This document shows positions 1 to 9,158 of a stretch of DNA of 43,069 nt, piece by piece. Position numbers and translations under genes: made by a program. The notes beneath the pieces are model-generated. The model did not search any database and was not told the origin of the DNA. It was given only the letters and a program-made list of their open reading frames with translations. Each line of letters starts with the position of its first letter. The first letter of the stretch is position 1. The DNA is taken from the NCBI GenBank assembly GCA_903836575.1, contig CAILRJ010000472.1, forward strand, positions 1 through 43,069. Reading direction: 5' to 3'. The DNA comes from an uncultured Burkholderiales bacterium. GTDB lineage: Bacteria; Pseudomonadota; Gammaproteobacteria; Burkholderiales; Burkholderiaceae_D.

Positions 1-1029
1 GGCCGCATCGAACACATGCATGTGCTGCGCATCGAGCTGCAAGCTGATGCGCTCGCCAACCCGCAGGCTGCTGCGTTCGTTGCGGCGGGCGACGAGACGC
101 ACACCGTTATCGAGTGTTGCGTAGATCAGCGTCTCGGCACCGAGTGCTTCGACCACATCGACGCGGGCCGGATAACCGGCGGCAGAAGCCGCTGCGAGCG
201 TGACGTTTTCAGGGCGGATACCAATGGCGGTGGCGGCAGCGGACCACTGCGACGGCGCCGACAATGGAGCTGATGACGACGCTGGCGACAAGCTCGCCAC
301 CGGCACCACGTTCATGCTCGGCGTGCCGATGAATTGCGCGACGAACTGGTTGGCCGGGTGATCGTACAGTTCCAGCGGCGTGCCGACCTGCTCGATGCGG
401 CCATCGCGCAGCACCACAACGCGGTCCGCCAGCGTCATCGCCTCGACCTGGTCATGCGTGACATAGATCGTGGTCGCGCCTAGTTCACGGTGCAACTGCG
501 CGATCTCCAGCCGGGTCTGTCCGCGCAGTGCCGCGTCGAGATTCGACAACGGCTCGTCGAACAAAAACACTTTCGGCGCGCGCACGATGGCGCGTCCGAT
601 CGCAACGCGCTGGCGCTGGCCGCCCGACAGCACTTTCGGCGTGCGCGTCAGGTACTCGGTCAGATTCAGGATCGCCGCCGCCTTGTGTACCTTGTCACGG
701 ATGATGGCCTTGTCAACGCCTGCCAGCTTTAGCGCGAACGACATGTTTTCGAACACGGTCATGTGCGGATACAGCGCATACGACTGGAACACCATGGCCA
801 GGTCGCGCTTGGACGACGCCAGGTTGGTAATATCTTTGCCGTCGAGCGTCAGGCTACCGCCATTGACCGGTTCGAGACCGGCGATCAGGCGCAGCAGCGT
901 CGACTTGCCGCACCCCGAAGGTCCGACGAAGACAATGAATTCGCCCTGCTGGATCTCGAGGTCGATGCCCTTGATGGCATGGTGTTTCTCGAAGTATTTT
1001 TCAATGTTGTTCAAACTCAGGAAAGCCAT
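1..1029 (-). CDS. Carbohydrate (polyol-type) ABC transporter ATP-binding protein, C-terminus cut by window edge
   Basis: Cytoplasmic ATPase of a CUT1-type sugar or polyol importer (MalK/UgpC/SmoK group). Reading the minus strand from the ATG at 1029 gives 343 codons with no stop, so the C-terminus is missing. Visible motifs are Walker A (GPSGCGKST), the Q-loop (VFQSYALYPH), the signature LSGGQRQRV, Walker B (FLFDEPLSNLDA) and the switch histidine (YVTHDQ). After these comes the MalK-type regulatory OB-fold region (IGIRPENV), ending near the usual VHVFDAA terminus, so only a few residues are probably lost. An AAGGA ribosome binding site lies 6 bases before the start. It is the last visible gene of the operon whose permeases lie just upstream at 1076-2851. 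Substrate is inferred from the neighbours; the family call itself is firm. Confidence 0.95.
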   Translation of the reverse strand, partial: MAFLSLNNIEKYFEKHHAIKGIDLEIQQGEFIVFVGPSGCGKSTLLRLIAGLEPVNGGSLTLDGKDITNLASSKRDLAMVFQSYALYPHMTVFENMSFALKLAGVDKAIIRDKVHKAAAILNLTEYLTRTPKVLSGGQRQRVAIGRAIVRAPKVFLFDEPLSNLDAALRGQTRLEIAQLHRELGATTIYVTHDQVEAMTLADRVVVLRDGRIEQVGTPLELYDHPANQFVAQFIGTPSMNVVPVASLSPASSSAPLSAPSQWSAAATAIGIRPENVTLAAASAAGYPARVDVVEALGAETLIYATLDNGVRLVARRNERSSLRVGERISLQLDAQHMHVFDAA

Positions 1030-1075
1030 GATGTGTCCTTGAAATGTATGAATCCGGGCGGCGTGCAGCAGGCCA

Positions 1076-1981
1076 TCACTTGACCGCGCCGAACGTCAGG
1101 CCTTGCACCAGTTGCTTCTGACAGAACCAGCCAAAGACGATGATGGGCGCAATCGCCATCAGCGAAGCGGCCGACAATTTTGACCAGAACAACCCTTCCG
1201 GACTGGAATACGAGGCAATCAGCGACGCCAGCGTGCCGGCATTGGCAGCGCCCAGATTGAGCGACCAGAAGGATTCATTCCACGACAGCACCAGACACAG
1301 CAAGGCGGTCGACGCCAGTCCGCCCATCGTCAGCGGCAACACCACGTAGCGGAATTCCTTGAAGATCGATGCCCCGTCCATGCGCGCCGCTTCGAGGATT
1401 TCACGCGGCAGTTCCTTGAAGTACGCGTACAGCATCCAGACCATGATCGGCAAGTTCGATAGCGTGAAGATCAACGTCAATCCCCAGCGCGTATCGAGCA
1501 AGCCAAACTGCTGGTACAGGATGTAGACCGGCATCAGCGCGCCGACGGCCGGCATCATCTTGGTCGACAGCATCCACATCAGGATGCCTTTCGACCGTCT
1601 GGTTGGCGAAAATGCCATCGAGTACGCCGCCGGTGCCGCGATCAGCAAACCAAGCACCGTCGACGCCACGCTGGTGATGATCGAATTGGTCGCGTACAAC
1701 AGATAATTGCTGCGCGCCTGCACCTCGATGAAGTTCTCCAGCGTCGGCGTGAAGAATAGTTGCGCCGGTACGGCGATAGCTTGCAGCTCGGTCTTGAACG
1801 CCGTCAGTCCGAGCCAGAAGATCGGAAAAAAAAGTAACAGTGCGCACAGCCAGGCCAGTACGGTGCGACTCACTAACACCACCTTGTCAGTCACCGGCAC
1901 GACACCGCTGCTCGCGTTGATGGCACTGGTGACTGCGGCTGGCTGCGCAGCTGGCACGTCGACGGTTGATGTGATTGCCAT
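1076..1981 (-). CDS. Carbohydrate ABC transporter permease, MalG/SmoG type
   Basis: Inner-membrane permease, 301 residues, of the same importer. It has an N-terminal cytoplasmic extension of about 35 residues, then about six hydrophobic segments starting at VLAWLCALLLFFPIFW. The cytoplasmic EAA loop that contacts the ATPase is clear near residues 195-215 (EAARMDGASIFKEFRYVVLP). Sequence style (STKMMPAVGALMPVY, LSWNESFWSLNL) is that of the mannitol/sorbitol SmoG/MtlG permeases rather than maltose MalG. The start at 1981 is supported by AGGAG six bases upstream. It lies 9 bases after the partner permease gene and 46 bases before the ATPase gene, so all are one transcription unit. Confidence 0.93.
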   Translation of the reverse strand: MAITSTVDVPAAQPAAVTSAINASSGVVPVTDKVVLVSRTVLAWLCALLLFFPIFWLGLTAFKTELQAIAVPAQLFFTPTLENFIEVQARSNYLLYATNSIITSVASTVLGLLIAAPAAYSMAFSPTRRSKGILMWMLSTKMMPAVGALMPVYILYQQFGLLDTRWGLTLIFTLSNLPIMVWMLYAYFKELPREILEAARMDGASIFKEFRYVVLPLTMGGLASTALLCLVLSWNESFWSLNLGAANAGTLASLIASYSSPEGLFWSKLSAASLMAIAPIIVFGWFCQKQLVQGLTFGAVK

Positions 1982-1990
1982 ATCCGGCTC

Positions 1991-2851
1991 CTATTTGTCG
2001 AGGTTCTTGCCGATCAGGCGGATGAAGAAAATCGCGGCAATATTGGCCAGTACGATGGCGAACACGCTGCCGGCAGAGGCCATGCCCACATCGAAACTGG
2101 CGAACGCTTGCTTGAAAATCATGAAGGTCACATTGGTCGTTTCGAAACCCGGTCCACCACCGGTGGTGGTAAAGATCTCGGCGAAGATCGACAACAGAAA
2201 AATCATTTCTATCATCACCACGACGGCGATCGAGCGTCCCAGATGCGGCAGGTACAAGTAGCGCAGCTGTTGCAGATAATTGGCACCATCCATGCGCGCC
2301 GCTTCGAGCTGCTCGCGGTCCATCGATTGCAGCGCGGTCATGAAAATGAGGAAGGCAAACGGCAGCCATTGCCAGGCGATGATGACGATGATCGAAAACA
2401 GCGGATAGTGCGCCAGCCAGTCGACCGGCGTCAGTCCGAAGAATTCGCTGACCTGGGCAAAGATGCCGTAGATCGGATTCATCATCATGTTCTTCCAGGT
2501 CAACGCATTGACCGCGGGCATCACGAAGAATGGCGAGATCAGCAGGATGCGTACCACGGCCCGGCCGGGAAACGGATCATTGATCAACAAAGCCAATCCA
2601 ATGCCGCCGACAACGGTGATGCCCATCACCGACAACAGCAGCACCAGCGTGTTCCTGACCGCCGGACCGAAGGCATCATCGGTAAAAAAATAATGGTAAT
2701 TCTCGAAGCCGGCAAACGCGTGTTCGCCCGGGTCGAGCAGGTTGTAGCGCAACAGCGAAAAATAAATCGTCATCACCAGCGGGACGATCATCCAGGCGAA
2801 CAATGTCGCCACTGCCGGCGTCAGCAACAGTCTTGCCGTAATTCGTTTCAT
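1991..2851 (-). CDS. Carbohydrate ABC transporter permease, MalF/SmoF type
   Basis: Inner-membrane permease, 286 residues from the ATG at 2851; a GTG two codons earlier (2857) is a possible alternative start. It begins MKRITARLLLTPAVATLFAW and has about six transmembrane segments. The EAA loop is at about residues 190-210 (EAARMDGANYLQQLRYLYLP), the site that docks onto the ATPase. The short periplasmic part fits the SmoF/MtlF polyol permeases, which lack the long MalF periplasmic domain. It is separated from the binding-protein gene by a 74-base gap that holds a perfect stem-loop at 2871-2892. Confidence 0.93.
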   Translation of the reverse strand: MKRITARLLLTPAVATLFAWMIVPLVMTIYFSLLRYNLLDPGEHAFAGFENYHYFFTDDAFGPAVRNTLVLLLSVMGITVVGGIGLALLINDPFPGRAVVRILLISPFFVMPAVNALTWKNMMMNPIYGIFAQVSEFFGLTPVDWLAHYPLFSIIVIIAWQWLPFAFLIFMTALQSMDREQLEAARMDGANYLQQLRYLYLPHLGRSIAVVVMIEMIFLLSIFAEIFTTTGGGPGFETTNVTFMIFKQAFASFDVGMASAGSVFAIVLANIAAIFFIRLIGKNLDK

Positions 2852-2870
2852 TGGCACTCGCAGGAAAGCC

Positions 2871-2892
2871 GGTAGCAGGGTTAGCTGCTACC
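2871..2892 (-). other. Intercistronic stem-loop between binding-protein and permease genes
   Basis: GGTAGCAG and CTGCTACC form a perfect 8-base-pair stem with a 6-base loop. No T-tract follows on the minus strand, so it does not look like a full terminator. Stem-loops after the binding-protein gene commonly protect that part of the message and give more binding protein than permease; that role is inferred here. Confidence 0.55.
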
Positions 2893-2925
2893 GTGGTCAG
2901 TCGACGTCGTCCTTCGTCAGAAGGA

Positions 2926-4233
2926 TTATTTGTAGTAGCCAGCCTTGCGCATTTCGCGCTCGGCCATCTTCTGGGAAATCGCGAGGGCCTCATCGACGCT
3001 CACCTTGCCCAGCAATGCCGCGCTCAATTGCTGGCCGGTCGCCGCACCGATCGCCTGGAATTCCGGGATGGTGGCGAACTGCACGCCGGTGTAAGGCGAC
3101 TTCGGCAAGGTGCTGTTATTCGGGTCTGCCGAATAGATCGCTTTCTGTTCGGCCGCAGCAAAGACAGCCGCTTTCTGGAATGCCGGATTGGCGTAGGTCG
3201 ATTTACGGGTACCGGTAGGAACATTGCCCCAGCCGGTTTCACGCGCTACCAGCGCGATGTATTCCTTCGACGTGGCCCAACGCACGAAACGCTGTGCCGC
3301 GTCGACATGCTTGGCGCTTTTTGGAATCGCCAGTGACCAGGCCCATAGCCAGTTCGCCCCGCGATCCGTCACACCCACCGGCGACTGCGCAAAGGCGACC
3401 TTGTCGGCCACCGTACTTTGTTTGGGATCGGTAATGAACGACGCGGCAATCGTGGCGTCGATCCAGATGCCGCACTTGCCTTGGTTGAACAGCGCAAGAA
3501 TTTCATTGAAGCTGTTCGATGACGAACCGGGCGGACCATATTTTTTCAGCAAATCGACATAGAAATTAGCCGCGTTTTTCCACGGCTGACTGGTCAGCTG
3601 CGGTTTCCAGTTCATGTCGAACCACTGACCACCGAACGAATTGACCATCGTGCCGAACAACGCCATATTGTCACCCCAGCCTGGCTTGCCGCGCAGACAA
3701 ATGCCGTAGACGCCGTTTTCGGGATCATGAATCTTGGCGGCGACATCGCGCAGATGGTTCCAGGTCGGTCGGTCTTCGATCGTCATGCCGGCTTTTTTGA
3801 CCAGATCCGAGCGATACATGATCATCGAACTTTCGCCATAGAACGGCGCGGCATACAGCTTGTCGCCGACTGAAACGCCGGCCCGTATCGTCGGCAGCAG
3901 GTCATCGACATCGTAGGCGGCATCGGGCTTGAGTTCGACCAGCCAGTCCTTCTTGCCCCAGATCGTCGTTTCATACATACCGATGGTCATCACGTCAAAC
4001 TGGCCGCTCCTGGTCGCGATATCGAGCGTGACACGCTGGCGCAGCACGGCCTCTTCCAGAGTGACCCACTTGAGACGAATATCGGGATTATCTTGTTCGA
4101 AAAATTTTCCGAGCTTGGCCATTTCGACCATGTGACCGTTATTGACGGTGGCGATGACCAGGTCGGTGGCAGCAAGGGCATTGCCGGCGACGAACAGGGC
4201 AAGGCACAACGCACTCTTGGCGAAGAATTTCAT
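2926..4233 (-). CDS. Polyol/sugar ABC transporter periplasmic binding protein (SmoE/MtlE type)
   Basis: Periplasmic solute-binding protein of the first transporter, 435 residues. A signal peptide is clear (MKFFAKSALCLALFVAGNALA, cleaved before ATDLV). The mature part has the family-1 extracellular binding protein pattern: a first lobe with TVNNGHMVEMAKLGKFFE, a central section with LYAAPFYGESSMIMYRSDL, and a C-terminus ending MRKAGYYK. These features match sorbitol/mannitol binding proteins (SmoE, MtlE), so a polyol substrate is likely but not proven. GGAG eight bases before the ATG at 4233 supports the start. It is the promoter-proximal gene of the operon, divergent from the c-di-GMP gene across a 234-base gap. 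Confidence 0.92.
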   Translation of the reverse strand: MKFFAKSALCLALFVAGNALAATDLVIATVNNGHMVEMAKLGKFFEQDNPDIRLKWVTLEEAVLRQRVTLDIATRSGQFDVMTIGMYETTIWGKKDWLVELKPDAAYDVDDLLPTIRAGVSVGDKLYAAPFYGESSMIMYRSDLVKKAGMTIEDRPTWNHLRDVAAKIHDPENGVYGICLRGKPGWGDNMALFGTMVNSFGGQWFDMNWKPQLTSQPWKNAANFYVDLLKKYGPPGSSSNSFNEILALFNQGKCGIWIDATIAASFITDPKQSTVADKVAFAQSPVGVTDRGANWLWAWSLAIPKSAKHVDAAQRFVRWATSKEYIALVARETGWGNVPTGTRKSTYANPAFQKAAVFAAAEQKAIYSADPNNSTLPKSPYTGVQFATIPEFQAIGAATGQQLSAALLGKVSVDEALAISQKMAEREMRKAGYYK

Positions 4234-4467
4234 GATGGTGTCTCCATAGGGTGTAATTTTTTTAACAGCAACGACAGGCTATCACCGGCCCGACACGCAA
4301 GTTGGTACGCAATAATCGAAGCCCGATACTTTATTGCGGAAATTAATATCACTGATGCGTCTGACCGCGTGTCCTGTCACACCACAGTTCGCTGCTACCT
4401 GCGCCATATCAATTCGCCGGTACCGTATTGCTGGCAGCCTCAAAAAGCGCTCTGCATTTCACTATGA

Positions 4468-6987
4468 ATGACTCTGATTGACTCTGTGCTCTCCCACTTC
4501 AATTTGACGATGGCTATCATTCCACCTCAAGACCCCACCCCCGGCACCGAAGCCATCGATGTCCTGTCGCGCTTCGTCTCTGCCATTGAATACACTCCGC
4601 TGGTTGCGATCCAGAGCATCAACCGGGACGGCATCGTGCAGCTCTGGAACACCACCAGCGCCAGCATCTACGGCATCGTTGCGCGAGACGCCATCGGCAA
4701 GCCGCTGAACCAGTTGGTGCTGCACCTGGGCAAAGAAGCGGAGTTCGCCGCGATGATCGAGCACATCTGGCAAACCGGGCAACCGGTTCTGCCGCGTGAC
4801 TGGCAAGTATGCACTCAAGCGGGGGAAGAACTATGGGTGTACTCAACAATGTTCCCGGTCTTCCGCGACAACGCCGTGCACCAGATTTTCTGCATGGATA
4901 TCGACATCAGCCTGCGCAAGCGCGAAGAACAGGTGCTGCTGGCCGTCGGCGCCAATTTTCGCACGCTGTTCGCGCAGTCGAGCGATGCCATCATGCTGCT
5001 CGAAGACGATCACTTCGTGGATGTCAATCCGGCGGCGCTGGCGCTGTTCGGCTATGCCAGCAAGACCGACATGGTTGGCCGGGCCAGCGCAGAAATTTCA
5101 CCGCCGCAGCAACCGGACGGTGCGGCGTCAGCCGAAAAATCGCGCCAGATGCAGGACCTGGTGCAGCGCCAGGGCAACCACCGCTATGACTGGCTGTACC
5201 TGAATGGCCAGGGCAAGCCTTTCTGGACCGAGGTACTGAGCACCGACATCCCGATCGCCGGCCAGCGCCTCCAGTACGTTGTCGTGCGCGATATTTCGAC
5301 GCGCAAGGCGGCTGAGACCTCCCTGCATCTGGCCGCCCAGGTGTTTGAAAACAGTCAGGAAGGCATCATGATCGCCGATCAGCAGCGACGCATCATCTCG
5401 ATCAACCGCGCGCTCACCGACATCACCGGTTATACAGCCGAGGAAGTGATCGGCAATCCGCCGCAAATCCTGTGCGCCGCGACGCACGACAAAGTGCTGT
5501 TTCAGTCCATTCTGGAGAGCGTGCTCAAGGACGATCACTGGCAAGGGGAACTGTGGGGACGCCACCGTGATGGCCGCGGTTATCCGCTCTGGCTAGCGAT
5601 CACTGCCGTACGCGACAACCACCGCACTGTGATCAATTACATCGGCATCCTCACCGATATTTCCGACCGCAAGGCTTCGGAAGAACAGATGCGCCATCTC
5701 GCCGAGCATGACTTCCTGACCGGCCTGCCCAACCGTGTCCTGCTGCTGGACCGGCTGCAGCAATCCATTGCGGTAGCCAAGCGCAATCGCACCCGGCTGG
5801 CACTGCTCTTTCTTGATCTTGACCGGTTCAAGAACATCAATGATTCATTTGGTCACCACATCGGCGACAAGCTGCTGCAAACGGTGGCCGAACGCCTCAA
5901 GAAATACGTCCGTGGCATCGATACGGTCAGCCGTCTCGGCGGTGACGAATTTGTCATCATGCTGGTCGATACCGGCAGCGGCAAACCGATCGCCCATGTC
6001 GCAGAAAAGATCCTGCAAGCCATCAGCATGCCCTATGCAATCGAAGGATGCCATTTCACGATCACGACGTGCATCGGGATCAGTACCTATCCTGCCGATG
6101 GCACCGACGTGGATGTCCTGATCAAGAATGCCGATACCGCCATGTACCACGCCAAGGACAAGGGCAACAACCGCTTCCAGTTTTTTAACAACGACATGAA
6201 TACCCGCGTCGTCGAGCGCATCGCACTGGAGAACAGCTTGCGCAGCGCACTGCAAGGCGGTGAATTCATCCTCGAATACCAGCCGCAAATCGACATCGCC
6301 AGCAATCGGCTCATTGGTGCAGAAGCACTGCTACGCTGGAATCATCCGACCCTGGGCCGCATGATGCCGAATCGCTTCATCGGGGTTGCCGAAGAATGCG
6401 GCCTCATCGTACCGATTGGTGACTGGGCGTTGCGACAGGCGTGCCGGCAAGCCCGCAGCTGGCAGGAGCAGGGACTCGACATCATCATGGCGGTCAACTT
6501 ATCGGTCGCCCAGTTCCACCAGAAAAACCTGTTGCATCGTGTCACCGATGCGTTGCAGGCAGCCCGACTGGAGCCGCGCTACCTGCAACTCGAAATTACG
6601 GAAAGCATCATGATGGACGAAGTTAAAGGTGCCATCGAGATGCTGCGCTCGCTACGCGATGTCGGTATCCGGCTAGCCATCGATGATTTCGGCACCGGAT
6701 TTTCCAGTCTCAGTTATCTCAAGCGCATTCCGATCGACAAGCTCAAGATCGACCAGTCGTTCGTGCGCGACATCACGCTCGATCCGGAGGACGCCGCCAT
6801 CATCAACGCCATTATCGTCATGGCCAGAAGCCTGAATCTGACCGTGATTGCCGAAGGCGTCGAAACGACGGAACAGTTTCGCTTTCTGGAAGCACATGGC
6901 TGCGACGAATATCAGGGATTTTTGGCCAGCAAAGTCCTCAGCGTCGCTGAATTTTCGGCACGCTATCTACCACCGCGTCCGGCCTGA
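4468..6987 (+). CDS. PAS-PAS-PAS-GGDEF-EAL cyclic-di-GMP turnover protein
   Basis: Cytoplasmic signalling protein, 839 residues from the ATG at 4468; no good ribosome binding site is visible there, and the in-frame ATG at 4510 is an alternative. Three PAS sensor domains occupy roughly residues 25-150, 160-280 and 285-405, each ending in a D(I/V)(S/T)-x-RK-type exit. The GGDEF domain (about 410-570) has an intact GGDEF motif at 491-495 and an RGID inhibitory site at 482-485. The EAL domain (about 585-835) has EAL at 619-621 and the other expected catalytic motifs (NLSVAQF, LEITES, DDFGTG, KIDQSFV, EGVET). Both activities could be present. No membrane segments are seen. It ends 10 bases from the convergent binding-protein gene. 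Confidence 0.93.
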   Translation: MTLIDSVLSHFNLTMAIIPPQDPTPGTEAIDVLSRFVSAIEYTPLVAIQSINRDGIVQLWNTTSASIYGIVARDAIGKPLNQLVLHLGKEAEFAAMIEHIWQTGQPVLPRDWQVCTQAGEELWVYSTMFPVFRDNAVHQIFCMDIDISLRKREEQVLLAVGANFRTLFAQSSDAIMLLEDDHFVDVNPAALALFGYASKTDMVGRASAEISPPQQPDGAASAEKSRQMQDLVQRQGNHRYDWLYLNGQGKPFWTEVLSTDIPIAGQRLQYVVVRDISTRKAAETSLHLAAQVFENSQEGIMIADQQRRIISINRALTDITGYTAEEVIGNPPQILCAATHDKVLFQSILESVLKDDHWQGELWGRHRDGRGYPLWLAITAVRDNHRTVINYIGILTDISDRKASEEQMRHLAEHDFLTGLPNRVLLLDRLQQSIAVAKRNRTRLALLFLDLDRFKNINDSFGHHIGDKLLQTVAERLKKYVRGIDTVSRLGGDEFVIMLVDTGSGKPIAHVAEKILQAISMPYAIEGCHFTITTCIGISTYPADGTDVDVLIKNADTAMYHAKDKGNNRFQFFNNDMNTRVVERIALENSLRSALQGGEFILEYQPQIDIASNRLIGAEALLRWNHPTLGRMMPNRFIGVAEECGLIVPIGDWALRQACRQARSWQEQGLDIIMAVNLSVAQFHQKNLLHRVTDALQAARLEPRYLQLEITESIMMDEVKGAIEMLRSLRDVGIRLAIDDFGTGFSSLSYLKRIPIDKLKIDQSFVRDITLDPEDAAIINAIIVMARSLNLTVIAEGVETTEQFRFLEAHGCDEYQGFLASKVLSVAEFSARYLPPRPA

Positions 6988-6997
6988 CGCGTAAGCG

Positions 6998-8215
6998 CTA
7001 CGGCTTCTTCAAGCGCAACAGGGCATCCCGACGCTGGTCTTCCTTGTTGGAATAGTCGACCCGACCGTCGACAATCCGACCGATCCACACCATGTTAAGC
7101 GTGATGGCATCATGATCGCTAGCCGAGTAAGGCTTGCTGTAGCTGGTAATGACACCCTGATAACGGCTCTGAAGATTTTCAAGCGCGACGCGAATCCGGC
7201 TGCCATCGCCGGAATTGGCCTGACGAATTGCGCGGTACAGCAAATGCATCCCGTCGTATCCCTGGGCCGCACTCATTGGCGAGGCAATCAATTCGGTCTT
7301 GAACATGCGCCGGTACGCCAGCAGGAATCCGTTCTTGGTGGTTGACCCCAGATCCTGAATAAAAGTTTGCGGCATCAGCACACCCTCGCCCGCCGGACCG
7401 GCGCCGTCGATAAAATTACGGCTGGCAAAAGTCCAGCTACCCAGCAATGGGACTGTCCATCCTGCTGCCGCCTTGTTGCGGGCAATCACCGCCAGCTCAG
7501 GTCCGATACCCCAGACCACCAGTGCCTGCCCGCCACTGTGTGCGGCCCGTGCTACCTGTTTGTGCATGTCCGTGTCACCGACCTTGAAACGTTCGTCGGA
7601 ACGCAGGACGATACCCGCGAGGCGGCACTCTTCACGAAACGCGAGCGCGCCTGCATCACCATAAGGCGTGGCATCCGCCATGAAGGAAACTGCAACGATC
7701 TTGCGCCGCTTGAGTTCAATCACCAGTGCCTGCGCTTCCAGGTCGAGTGTCGGCGATATCCGGAAAATATAATTTTCCGGAACCTTAGGCGGGGCAAATT
7801 TCCGGGTCAGCGCGGTACCGGTCGAGACGGCCACCAGCAACGGCAATGTCGCCTTCTGATAAGCATCGATCGAAGCCAGGCCGACGCCCGTGTTGACGAT
7901 ACCAATCACCGCAGTGACTTTTTCCCGTACGAACTCGTCGGCAATTTTTGCTCCCAGCGGCACCGATGCCTGATCATCGCGCTCGACCAGTTCGAACTGC
8001 TGACCATTGATTCCGCCGATATAGTTGATCTCGTCGATGGCCAACCGGACCCCATTGCGCATGCTCTCCCCGAGCGGACTGGAGCCTCCGGTGAACGGCC
8101 CCGACACACCAATCCGTATCGTGGGTGACGGACCGATGCCAGCCTGTGCGTGCGTTGTCCACAGCACAGTCGTGACGCAAGCAGCGGTCAGCAGCGCACA
8201 AAAGAACCGTTTCAT
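6998..8215 (-). CDS. Orphan branched-chain amino-acid-type ABC transporter binding protein
   Basis: Periplasmic binding protein of the type I Leu/Ile/Val fold (Peripla_BP_6), 405 residues. The signal peptide is MKRFFCALLTAACVTTVLWT followed by THAQA and cleavage before GIGPSP. The mature protein opens with IRIGVSGPFTGGSSPLGESM, the usual ligand-proximal strand and loop, followed by GVRLAIDEINYIGGINGQ. GGAGGG seven bases before the ATG at 8215 supports the start. No permease or ATPase gene is adjacent, but the livFGMH block lies about 4 kb away beyond the accessory operon. It could feed that transporter or another elsewhere; the ligand cannot be told from sequence. Confidence 0.9.
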   Translation of the reverse strand: MKRFFCALLTAACVTTVLWTTHAQAGIGPSPTIRIGVSGPFTGGSSPLGESMRNGVRLAIDEINYIGGINGQQFELVERDDQASVPLGAKIADEFVREKVTAVIGIVNTGVGLASIDAYQKATLPLLVAVSTGTALTRKFAPPKVPENYIFRISPTLDLEAQALVIELKRRKIVAVSFMADATPYGDAGALAFREECRLAGIVLRSDERFKVGDTDMHKQVARAAHSGGQALVVWGIGPELAVIARNKAAAGWTVPLLGSWTFASRNFIDGAGPAGEGVLMPQTFIQDLGSTTKNGFLLAYRRMFKTELIASPMSAAQGYDGMHLLYRAIRQANSGDGSRIRVALENLQSRYQGVITSYSKPYSASDHDAITLNMVWIGRIVDGRVDYSNKEDQRRDALLRLKKP

Positions 8216-8286
8216 GGGAATCCCTCCAGTTTTGGCAGTGCTCTACAGTGTAATCAATAGTTACCAGGCATGGGTTACCAAAGACA

Positions 8287-8314
8287 TTGATCTGATGACA
8301 TGTAGCGTTATATC
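8287..8314 (+). promoter_or_regulatory. Possible sigma-70 promoter for the accessory operon
   Basis: TTGATC and TATATC are separated by 16 bases in the gap between the divergent binding-protein gene and the first gene of the accessory operon, about 190 bases upstream of the latter. This is a pattern match by eye only; other weak candidates exist in the same gap. Confidence 0.3.
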
Positions 8315-8501
8315 AACTTAGTCACAATCACCACCACAGAGACAGGCAACAGTCGGATACCAGCAAACTTAAAAAGCACAATCGCCGCAAATTGAGCATC
8401 CTCAAGAGATTCCCCAACCCGACCTGTTAATTTTTGTTGGTAGCAAAAAGAGGATTTCCGATGGCGTCGAACACGCCAGAAATTGCACAATGGAGATGGA
8501 A

Positions 8502-9098
8502 ATGCCACAACAAACAATAGAGACTCGCCTGAAAAACTTCAACATCGACCCCTCCCAGATCAAGCTGACGGATCTGGATGTCGCCGCCAACCAGACCATG
8601 CTACTGACCAGTACCGATCCGGTCCACCACGACAGCATCGCGTTTCTCGAACCGAAATCGATCACCGACATCAAGCGCTGGATCGGCATTCCCGACCAAG
8701 CCTTCGCACAAGGACACAACGTGCCGTCTGTTGGTCCGGTGGTCATGCATCCGACTATCCGGCCAAGTATCGTCGGCCGAAGTGGCATCGTCATCCCGCC
8801 GTTGCCGGCATTTCATCCTGATCAGGTGGCGACAATCAAGAACATGGCGCGTGATTTCATTTACGGACATAGCGCCAATGTCAGTGCCGCACAAATCCCG
8901 GCGCTCAACAAATGGCTGGATCTGCAAAAAATCCGGATTCCGATTTTCATTTTCCGCGACATCCACGTCGCATCCGGCGCAGTGCTCAACGTAAAAGGAA
9001 AAATCCTGTTTGCCAACCACATCACGATCGACAAGGGAGGACTGATCAGGCTCGGCAACCAGAGCGCAATCCATGCAGCCGGCATCAAGGGCCTGTAA
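8502..9098 (+). CDS. Unrecognised protein with beta-helix-like C-terminal strands, first gene of accessory operon
   Basis: 198 residues from the ATG at 8502, chosen because GGAG lies six bases upstream; an in-frame ATG at 8490 would add four residues but has no ribosome site. I do not recognise the family. No signal peptide or membrane segment is visible. Residues 1-145 are mixed, with a proline-rich stretch (VIPPLPAFHPDQ). The last 50 or so residues are short alternating strands separated by glycine or asparagine turns (IFIFRDIHVASGAVLNV, GKILFANHITIDKGG, LIRLGNQSAIHAAGI), resembling turns of a right-handed beta-helix or bactofilin-like fold. It lies 60 bases upstream of the glycine-rich gene on the same strand, so a structural or surface partnership is plausible. 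Confidence 0.75.
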   Translation: MPQQTIETRLKNFNIDPSQIKLTDLDVAANQTMLLTSTDPVHHDSIAFLEPKSITDIKRWIGIPDQAFAQGHNVPSVGPVVMHPTIRPSIVGRSGIVIPPLPAFHPDQVATIKNMARDFIYGHSANVSAAQIPALNKWLDLQKIRIPIFIFRDIHVASGAVLNVKGKILFANHITIDKGGLIRLGNQSAIHAAGIKGL

Positions 9099-9158
9099 TG
9101 CGGACGCGCTCCGACAGCGGTGGCAACAACTCAATTAAAAACTGACAGGAGATAAATA

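Noticed and set aside
2108-2875. 255-codon open frame opposite the MalF-type permease
   Set aside because: Antisense shadow, polar Gln/Arg/His-rich, no ribosome site.
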